From the NCBI GenBank assembly GCA_949739085.1, contig CATIYU010000097.1, positions 1-9,237 of the forward strand: a stretch of DNA of 9,237 bases, written 5' to 3'. The translations under genes and the position numbers were made by a program. Positions 1 through 4,319 of the stretch are shown piece by piece. The first letter of the stretch is position 1, and the number at the start of each line of letters is the position of its first letter. This DNA comes from an uncultured Eubacteriales bacterium. GTDB lineage: Bacteria; Bacillota_A; Clostridia; Oscillospirales; Oscillospiraceae. The notes beneath the pieces were generated by a model. That model was not told the DNA's origin. It saw only the letters and a program-made list of their open reading frames with translations, and searched no databases.

Positions 1-174
1 GGCGCTCTTGACCTGACGGCCATTGTACGTACCGCACTCGGGACACATCCGGTGGGACAGGCGCATCGCGCCGCACTTGGGGCAAGCGGTCAGATTGGGC
101 GCGGACAGCTTCCAGACGGAGCTGCGCCTCTTATCGCGTCTTGCCTTTGATACTTTTCCCTTGGGGACTGCCAT
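1..174 (-). CDS. rpmF: 50S ribosomal protein L32 (partial, C-terminus beyond window edge)
   Basis: Structural protein of the large ribosomal subunit. The 58 visible residues begin MAVPKGKVSKARRDKRR, the hallmark L32 N-terminus, followed by a WKLSAPNLT segment and a zinc-ribbon with CPKC (residues 31-34) and CPEC (44-47), so this is the four-cysteine, zinc-binding form of L32. L32 is usually about 57-64 residues, so only a few residues at most are missing at the left edge. The start is set by a strong Shine-Dalgarno site AGGAGGTG (bases 180-187 on the complementary strand), 5 bases before ATG. It lies 35 bases downstream of the DUF177 gene on the same strand with no promoter visible between them, so the two are probably co-transcribed. 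This gene pair is a long-standing neighbourhood in bacteria, often followed by plsX and fabH, which would lie outside this window. Confidence 0.97.
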   Translation of the reverse strand, partial: MAVPKGKVSKARRDKRRSSVWKLSAPNLTACPKCGAMRLSHRMCPECGTYNGRQVKSA

Positions 175-209
175 GATGACACCTCCTGTATATCAGAATT
201 TTTTATTCG

Positions 210-716
210 TTACTCTTCCATATCTCTCTCCAGAAGCTGGGCCAGCGCCGCCCATCGGGGGTCCGCCGCCTTTTGACAGGTGCAGCTCCCTTGGTTGAGA
301 TTGACGCCGCAGCCGGGGCAGATCCCCTTGCAGTCCTCTGAACAGAGGGTCTTGCCGTCCATCTCCAGGATGAACGCCGTCCGGGCCAGTTCGCCCACGT
401 CCACCGCGCCGTCCTCCAAAAGGACTATCTCGTCGCTCTCCCCGTTCTCCAGTTGCTCCGCGAGGATGTACTCGCAGTGAACGGACTTGGGGTTCTCGAA
501 GGGCGCAAGGCACCGGTCGCAGACGGATTGGAGGACTGTGCCCGCCGTAAACTGCAAAACCAGCATCCCCGCAGTATTCTGCGCCTGGCCGGTTACCACC
601 ACCGGGTTTGCCGCAGGATACAGGCCGCCGAAGTCCACATTGGATAGATCCAGATCAAACTGGAACGAAATCCGCTCTCCGGGGGCGTTGATGATCTTTT
701 GTACGTTTAAAAGCAT
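210..716 (-). CDS. yceD: DUF177 / YceD family metal-binding protein
   Basis: A 168-residue member of the DUF177 (YceD) family, encoded next to L32 in many bacteria; plant and bacterial work links the family to 23S rRNA accumulation, so a ribosome-assembly role is likely but not shown here. Visible features are the family's central CDRCLAPF motif (Cys66, Cys69), an acidic stretch with VDVGELARTAFILEMD (about 106-120), and a C-terminal Cys cluster CSEDC/CPGC/CTC (Cys125, 129, 133, 136, 145, 147) that probably binds zinc. The reading frame stays open upstream to about 1349, but I chose the ATG at 716. It follows a GAGGTG ribosome site by 7 bases, the protein from this point matches the family's length and N-terminus, and a perfect promoter sits just upstream. 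The upstream extension overlaps ridA antisense and is meaningless. Confidence 0.93.
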   Translation of the reverse strand: MLLNVQKIINAPGERISFQFDLDLSNVDFGGLYPAANPVVVTGQAQNTAGMLVLQFTAGTVLQSVCDRCLAPFENPKSVHCEYILAEQLENGESDEIVLLEDGAVDVGELARTAFILEMDGKTLCSEDCKGICPGCGVNLNQGSCTCQKAADPRWAALAQLLERDMEE

Positions 717-743
717 AGCACACCTCGCAAAGACACAATATTT

Positions 744-772
744 ATTATAGTCCACGCCGGGCCGGTTGTCAA
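744..772 (-). promoter_or_regulatory. Perfect-consensus sigma-A promoter for yceD-rpmF
   Basis: On the minus strand TTGACA (767-772) is followed after exactly 17 bases by TATAAT (744-749). Both hexamers are perfect consensus matches at optimal spacing. Transcription should start near 737, giving a leader of only about 20 bases before the DUF177 ATG at 716. Such strength fits constitutive expression of a ribosomal operon. Confidence 0.93.
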
Positions 773-831
773 ATGGTTTTTTCACGTTTTTCCCTGTTTT
801 TCCGGGGCAGAGGGTGCGCTGTAGAACGGCA

Positions 832-846
832 TTCTGCGGAGCAGAA
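832..846. promoter_or_regulatory. Small perfect inverted repeat between divergent promoters, possible operator
   Basis: TTCTGC (832-837), spacer GGA, GCAGAA (841-846) form a perfect 6-base inverted repeat centred on 839. It lies 14 bases upstream of the ridA -35 box and about 60 bases upstream of the yceD -35 box. Position and symmetry would suit a dimeric regulator, but no specific regulator is recognised, and a 6-base half-site is short enough to be chance. Confidence 0.3.
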
Positions 847-860
847 AGAGAACAGGGTGG

Positions 861-889
861 TTGACCTTTTCCCGCAATGCTGGTACAAT
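861..889 (+). promoter_or_regulatory. Sigma-A promoter of ridA
   Basis: TTGACC (861-866), 17 bases, TACAAT (884-889). One mismatch to consensus in each hexamer and optimal spacing. The expected start is near 896, leaving about 28 bases of leader, with AGGAGG some 9 bases before the ridA ATG. Confidence 0.85.
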
Positions 890-923
890 AGAAGAATCTT
901 ATCCATAACAGGAGGACTCTCCC

Positions 924-1301
924 ATGAAGAACATCATTTCTACCCCCAACGCTCCCGCAGCCATCGGTCCCTATTCCCAGGGCGTGGGCGGCGGCGGCCT
1001 GGTCATCACCTCCGGACAGCTGCCCATCGACCCCGCTACCGGGGCGTTCGCGGAGGGCGGCGTCGCCGGACAGACCCGGCAGTCCCTGGAGAACGTGAAA
1101 GCTGTGCTGGCGGCGGCAGGGCTGTCCATGGAGAACATCATCAAGACTACCGTGTTCCTCAAGGACATGAACGACTTTGCCGCCATGAATGAGGTCTACG
1201 CCACCTTCTTCCCCCGGAATCCCCCGGCCCGCAGCGCCGTGGAGGTGGCCCGTCTCCCCAAGGACGCCCTGGTGGAGATTGAAGCCATCGCCGTGCAGTA
1301 G
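924..1301 (+). CDS. ridA: RidA family enamine/imine deaminase
   Basis: A 125-residue cytosolic protein of the YjgF/YER057c/UK114 (RidA) family, which hydrolyses reactive enamines and imines such as 2-aminoacrylate released by PLP enzymes, protecting other PLP enzymes from inactivation. The sequence is archetypal: AIGPYSQG with Tyr17, the ITSGQLP signature (28-34), and PARSAVEVARLPKD (101-114) with Arg103, equivalent to the substrate-carboxylate-binding Arg105 of E. coli RidA, then EIEAIAV with Glu118/Glu120. Retention of the arginine puts it in the deaminase-active RidA group rather than the Arg-lacking Rid subfamilies. The family acts as a homotrimer with sites at subunit interfaces. The start at 924 follows AGGAGG (910-915 region). 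It appears monocistronic, with its own promoter and a strong hairpin immediately after the stop codon. No amino-acid biosynthetic partner is adjacent. Confidence 0.96.
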   Translation: MKNIISTPNAPAAIGPYSQGVGGGGLVITSGQLPIDPATGAFAEGGVAGQTRQSLENVKAVLAAAGLSMENIIKTTVFLKDMNDFAAMNEVYATFFPRNPPARSAVEVARLPKDALVEIEAIAVQ

Positions 1302-1347
1302 GCGGCGTCCGTCCCCGGAGGTAGCGGGCCTCCGGGGACGTGCTGCC
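1301..1347 (+). terminator. Strong hairpin after ridA, terminator-like but lacking a U-tract
   Basis: An 11-base perfect stem GTCCCCGGAGG (1311-1321) / CCTCCGGGGAC (1329-1339) with a 7-base loop is extended by an outer GGCGGC/GCTGCC stem (1301-1306 / 1342-1347). The bases after it are not T-rich. It may terminate poorly, act with Rho, or mainly protect the ridA mRNA 3' end. Confidence 0.5.
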
Positions 1348-1386
1348 AAGGCGTGTTCATGAACTGGAAACAGTTTTGATGCCAGT

Positions 1387-1431
1387 TTGATGGCGGGATG
1401 ATGGCGTTCTTATACAACGCCCTGATAAAAT
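1387..1431 (+). promoter_or_regulatory. Candidate promoter(s) for the M15B peptidase gene
   Basis: Two options overlap. One is TTGATG (1387-1392), 18 bases, TATACA (1411-1416). The other is an extended -10, TGA-TAAAAT (1423-1431), without a good -35. Either would give a leader of about 25-45 bases before the ATG at 1465. The first has the better overall layout. Neither is as convincing as the other promoters in the window. Confidence 0.5.
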
Positions 1432-1464
1432 AGCCCTAAAAGCGGCAAAGAAGGTGTTTTTTCG

Positions 1465-2436
1465 ATGTACCAAAGAGAGATAGATGTCCGCCCCAACGGA
1501 GGGCCTGGACGCAGGCGCAGGCGCAGAAAGCGGAGAAGCCGCCTGCCAGCGCTGCTGGTATGTGCTCTGCTGTTGCTGTTGGCGGGGGCATTCTTACGCT
1601 CCAGCCTGGACAGGGCCAAGGCGGCGGACGGCGCCTCGCCCCTGCCGGTCTCAGCCTCCCTGCCGGACCGTTCCAGCCAGACAGATAGAGACAGTCCGGA
1701 CCTGCCGCCGGATGAGGACGGCCAGCCCCCGGACACATCTTCGCCGGACAGCCAGTCCGAAGGACCGGACCTGCCGCTGGAGAATGGGGACCAGGACGGC
1801 GCGGTCGTGCCGGAGGAGCCCACGCCCCCGGACGCCCAAGTCCCGGCGGTCCCTGATGACCCGGATGAGGACTGGCTGCTGCTGCTGGTCAACCCCTGGA
1901 ACGCCATGCCGGAGGAGTACATACCCACTTTGAAGCAGCTGAACGGCGGTCACGCTGTGGATGAGCGCTGCTATGAGGATTTGCAGGCCATGATGGACGC
2001 CTGCCGGGAGGACGGCTTCTCCCCCCTGATCTGCTCCTCCTACCGCACCCAAAAGAAGCAGGAGTCCCTGTTCCAGAATAAAATTGACCGGCTCATGGCT
2101 ACGGGGCTCTCCCAGGAGGAGGCCCGGGTGGAGGCGGCCAAGGTGGTGGCTGTGCCGGGGACCAGCGAGCACCAGCTTGGCCTGGCCTTGGACATTGTGG
2201 ATATGAACCACCAGATTTTGGACGAGTCCCAGGAGGAGACGGACACGCAGCAGTGGCTTATGGCCCACAGCTGGGAGTACGGCTTCATCCTCCGCTACCC
2301 CAACGACAAGAGCGAGATCACCGGCATCATTTACGAGCCCTGGCACTACCGCTATGTGGGCCGGGACGCCGCCAGGGAGATCTACGAACAGGGCGTGTGC
2401 CTGGAGGAATATCTGGGCGCGGCGGACGGACAGTAG
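1465..2436 (+). CDS. Membrane-anchored M15B D-alanyl-D-alanine carboxypeptidase (VanY/DdcY type)
   Basis: A 323-residue zinc peptidase predicted to trim the terminal D-Ala from peptidoglycan stem peptides outside the cell. Order: a very basic cytoplasmic N-terminus (Arg/Lys run 16-26), one membrane helix (about 27-44), a low-complexity Asp/Glu/Pro/Ser linker (about 53-136) and the catalytic domain (about 137-318). Catalytic motifs are complete: SSYR (191-194), SEHQLGLALD (234-243) giving zinc ligands His236 and Asp243, and EPWHYRYVG (291-299) with the catalytic Glu291 and zinc ligand His294. The membrane helix with no clear signal-peptidase site suggests a type II membrane anchor, the linker spanning towards the wall. 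The start follows AAGGTG (1451-1456) by 8 bases. No vanR/S or other van genes are nearby, so this is more likely a housekeeping wall-remodelling enzyme than a vancomycin-resistance determinant. Substrate choice (D,D-pentapeptide or L,D) cannot be told from motifs alone. Confidence 0.93.
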   Translation: MYQREIDVRPNGGPGRRRRRRKRRSRLPALLVCALLLLLAGAFLRSSLDRAKAADGASPLPVSASLPDRSSQTDRDSPDLPPDEDGQPPDTSSPDSQSEGPDLPLENGDQDGAVVPEEPTPPDAQVPAVPDDPDEDWLLLLVNPWNAMPEEYIPTLKQLNGGHAVDERCYEDLQAMMDACREDGFSPLICSSYRTQKKQESLFQNKIDRLMATGLSQEEARVEAAKVVAVPGTSEHQLGLALDIVDMNHQILDESQEETDTQQWLMAHSWEYGFILRYPNDKSEITGIIYEPWHYRYVGRDAAREIYEQGVCLEEYLGAADGQ

Positions 2437-2445
2437 AACAGACAA

Positions 2446-2480
2446 CATCCCCCGGGGCCTCTCGCTCCGGGGGATGATTT
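2446..2480. terminator. Hairpin terminator between convergent genes
   Basis: A 10-base perfect stem CATCCCCCGG (2446-2455) / CCGGGGGATG (2467-2476) with an 11-base loop starts 10 bases after the peptidase stop. It is followed by ATTTATAG on the plus strand and by TTGTCTGTT on the minus strand, so it can serve both the peptidase gene and the convergent IMPDH gene. The T-tracts are modest in both directions. Confidence 0.65.
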
Positions 2481-2511
2481 ATAGCGGTATTATCTGACAG
2501 TTTTTTGCTGT

Positions 2512-2534
2512 GAATACCTATTCTCGTGGTATTC
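2512..2534. other. Second small inverted repeat in the convergent intergenic region
   Basis: GAATACC (2512-2518) and GGTATTC (2528-2534) form a 7-base perfect stem with a 9-base loop. It sits 10 bases past the IMPDH stop on the minus strand. No T-run follows on that strand, so it may only be a 3'-end stem. No other feature is visible between 2437 and 2543. Confidence 0.35.
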
Positions 2535-2543
2535 CGCCGGAAA

Positions 2544-4058
2544 TTATGCGTCCTGGGCAGAGCTGCCCCGGGCCTTGAGCACCACGTCGTGGTACCCGCC
2601 CTCCACAATGGACGTGGAGGACACCAGGGTGAGCCGGGCTTTTTCCTGGAGCTCCTGGATGGAGATCACGCCGCAGTTGCACATGGTGGATTTCACCTTG
2701 TACAGGCTCTTGGCCACGTTCTCCTTCAGGGGACCGGCATAGGTGACATAGGAGTCCACGCCCTCCTCAAAGGCTAGGCCCCGGCCGCCGCCCAGGTCGT
2801 AGCGCTGCCAGTTCCGGGCCCGGTTGGAGCCCTCGCCCCAGTACTCCTTCATATACTGCCCGTTGACCAGCACACGGTTGGTGGGGCTCTCGTCAAAGCG
2901 GGCGAAGTAGCGGCCCAGCATAAGGAAGTCCGCACCCATGGCCAGGGCCAGGGTCATGTGGTAGTCGTGGACGATGCCGCCGTCGGAACAGATGGGCACA
3001 TAGACGCCGGTCTCCTTGAAGTACTCGTCCCGGGCTGCCGCCACCTCAATGAGAGCCGTGGCCTGGCCCCGGCCGATGCCCTTGGTCTCCCGGGTGATGC
3101 AGATAGAGCCGCCGCCGATGCCTACCTTTACAAAGTCCGCCCCAGCTTTGGCCAGGAACAGGAAGCCGTCCCGGTCCACCACATTGCCCGCGCCCACCTT
3201 TACCGTGTCGCCGTAGGTGTCCCGGATATAGCGCAGAGTCTGCTCCTGCCAGCAGGAGAAGCCCTCGGAGGAGTCGATGCACAGCACATCCGCCCCGGCC
3301 TCGATAAGGGCGGGGACCCGCTGGGCGTAGTCCCGGGTATTGATGCCCGCGCCCACCATGTAGCGCTTGTGGCTGTCCAGGAGCTCGCCGGGGTTCTCCT
3401 TGTGCTGCTCGTAGTCCTTGCGGAAGACGAAGTACAGCAGCTGCCCGCCAGCGTTCACAATGGGCAGGGAGTTGAGCTTGTGGTCCCAGATGATGTCGTT
3501 GGCCTCCTTCAGGGAGGTACCCTCGGGGGCGGTAATCAGCCGCTCCAGGGGGGTCATGAACTCCCGCACCGGCACAGAGGGGTCCATACGGCTGACGCGG
3601 TAATCCCGGCTGGTGACGATGCCCAGCAGCTTCCCCTGGTTGGTGCCGTCCTCCGTGATGGCCACGGTGGAGTGGCCGTTGCGGGCTTTCAGGTCCAGCA
3701 CGTCCTGGAGCACGGCGTTGGGGGGCAGGTTGGAGTCGCTGGGGACAAAGCCGGCCTTATAGCTTTTTACCTTAGCCACCATGGCCGCCTCGCTCTCAAT
3801 GGATTGAGACCCATAGATGAAGGAGAGGCCCCCCTCCCGGGCCAGGGCCACGGCCAGGGTGTCGTTGGACACGGACTGCATGATGGCGGAGACCATGGGG
3901 ATGCTGATGGAGATGGGGCAGGGCTCCTCCCCCTTGCGGTACTTTACCAGGGGCGTGCGCAGGGAGACGTTGGAGGGGACGCACTCCGGGGAGGTGTAGC
4001 CGGGTACCAGCAGGTACTCGCTGAAGGTGTGGGAGGGCTCAGGGTAGTAGAAGGCCAT
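2544..4058 (-). CDS. guaB: IMP dehydrogenase, Tritrichomonas-like type
   Basis: A 504-residue cytosolic enzyme oxidising IMP to XMP with NAD+, the committed step of GMP synthesis. Visible are a (beta/alpha)8 catalytic barrel split by a two-CBS Bateman module (roughly residues 103-222), the catalytic loop [12 protein letters not shown] with Cys320, the DGGI and MLGRYFARF phosphate-binding region (359-388), the mobile flap with the RNWQRYD catalytic dyad Arg419-Tyr420, and the VEGG potassium-site motif (485-488). Common bacterial IMPDHs have GPGSICTTR in the loop; this one reads GGGSICITR, and the whole protein, including length, resembles the Tritrichomonas foetus enzyme as I remember it. The start at 4058 follows AAAGGAG by about 11 bases. 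It has its own promoter, and no guaA or other purine gene is adjacent. Both catalytic and CBS parts look intact, so I expect an active, nucleotide-modulated enzyme. Confidence 0.95.
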   Translation of the reverse strand: MAFYYPEPSHTFSEYLLVPGYTSPECVPSNVSLRTPLVKYRKGEEPCPISISIPMVSAIMQSVSNDTLAVALAREGGLSFIYGSQSIESEAAMVAKVKSYKAGFVPSDSNLPPNAVLQDVLDLKARNGHSTVAITEDGTNQGKLLGIVTSRDYRVSRMDPSVPVREFMTPLERLITAPEGTSLKEANDIIWDHKLNSLPIVNAGGQLLYFVFRKDYEQHKENPGELLDSHKRYMVGAGINTRDYAQRVPALIEAGADVLCIDSSEGFSCWQEQTLRYIRDTYGDTVKVGAGNVVDRDGFLFLAKAGADFVKVGIGGGSICITRETKGIGRGQATALIEVAAARDEYFKETGVYVPICSDGGIVHDYHMTLALAMGADFLMLGRYFARFDESPTNRVLVNGQYMKEYWGEGSNRARNWQRYDLGGGRGLAFEEGVDSYVTYAGPLKENVAKSLYKVKSTMCNCGVISIQELQEKARLTLVSSTSIVEGGYHDVVLKARGSSAQDA

Positions 4059-4109
4059 AACGCTTTACACTCCTTTATCCATAAAATGACGTAAACATGT
4101 TGCGCCCTC

Positions 4110-4138
4110 ATGGTATCATGCCGGGGAGGATTTGTAAA
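4110..4138 (-). promoter_or_regulatory. Promoter of the IMP dehydrogenase gene
   Basis: On the minus strand TTTACA (4133-4138), 17 bases, TACCAT (4110-4115), with TGA directly before the -10 box making it an extended -10. Transcription should start near 4103, giving a leader of about 45 bases. That is too short for a purine riboswitch, and none is seen. Confidence 0.75.
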
Positions 4139-4167
4139 GAAAAATTCTGCAAAACAGGCCCGTTCGC

Positions 4168-4194
4168 GGCCCGCAGGAGGGCCGGAAGCCCTGC
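4168..4194. other. GC-rich dyad between divergent promoters
   Basis: Overlapping small stems lie here: GGCCC/GGGCC (4168-4172 / 4179-4183), or alternatively AGGGC/GCCCT (4178-4182 / 4188-4192) and GCAGG/CCTGC (4173-4177 / 4190-4194). They are upstream of both the IMPDH and the SLH-protein promoters. It could be a regulator site or just GC-rich noise; no known motif is recognised. Confidence 0.25.
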
Positions 4195-4248
4195 CGGAAA
4201 AAAATATGGGCATGTTGCTAAATTGTAACAGCTTTTTTTGAAAAAGTG

Positions 4249-4257
4249 TGTTATAAT
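4249..4257 (+). promoter_or_regulatory. Extended -10 promoter of the SLH protein gene
   Basis: TGT-TATAAT: a perfect -10 hexamer at 4252-4257 with the TGn extension at 4249-4251. There is no good -35 hexamer at 16-18 bases. Just upstream runs a T-tract followed by an A-tract (4233-4245), which may bend the DNA. The expected start is about 4264. Confidence 0.75.
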
Positions 4258-4265
4258 AAAGCGGT

Positions 4266-4297
4266 ATAGTGGGCCATTGTGGCCCGGAACCCACTAT
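4266..4297 (+). promoter_or_regulatory. Hairpin at the 5' end of the SLH-protein mRNA
   Basis: ATAGTGGG (4266-4273) pairs perfectly with CCCACTAT (4290-4297). An inner alternative, GGGCCA/TGGCCC with a TTG loop (4271-4276 / 4280-4285), competes for the same GGG. Given a start near 4264, this stem begins at about the third base of the transcript and ends 7 bases before the AAGGAGG site (4304-4310). A 5'-terminal stem of this kind is known to stabilise highly expressed mRNAs such as ompA; that role here is inference. Confidence 0.6.
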
Positions 4298-4319
4298 CCC
4301 GACAAGGAGGATTAGACCA

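Noticed and set aside
717..1349. N-terminal extension of the DUF177 frame through ridA
   Set aside because: The extension lies upstream of a perfect promoter and a good ribosome site, is antisense to ridA, and has no family similarity. The 168-residue form matches the family.
1465..2436. Possible vancomycin-resistance vanY
   Set aside because: The catalytic domain is VanY-like, but no vanH/A/X or two-component regulator genes are in the neighbourhood, and such carboxypeptidases are common housekeeping proteins in Clostridia.
2958..4094. Plus-strand 378-codon frame antisense to IMP dehydrogenase
   Set aside because: Same codon-bias shadow: Gly/His/Leu/Val-rich translation with no motif. The opposite strand encodes a complete enzyme with all catalytic residues.
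4059..4109. Purine riboswitch upstream of IMP dehydrogenase
   Set aside because: The leader predicted from the promoter is only about 45 bases, too short for the three-way junction, and no conserved aptamer core is visible.
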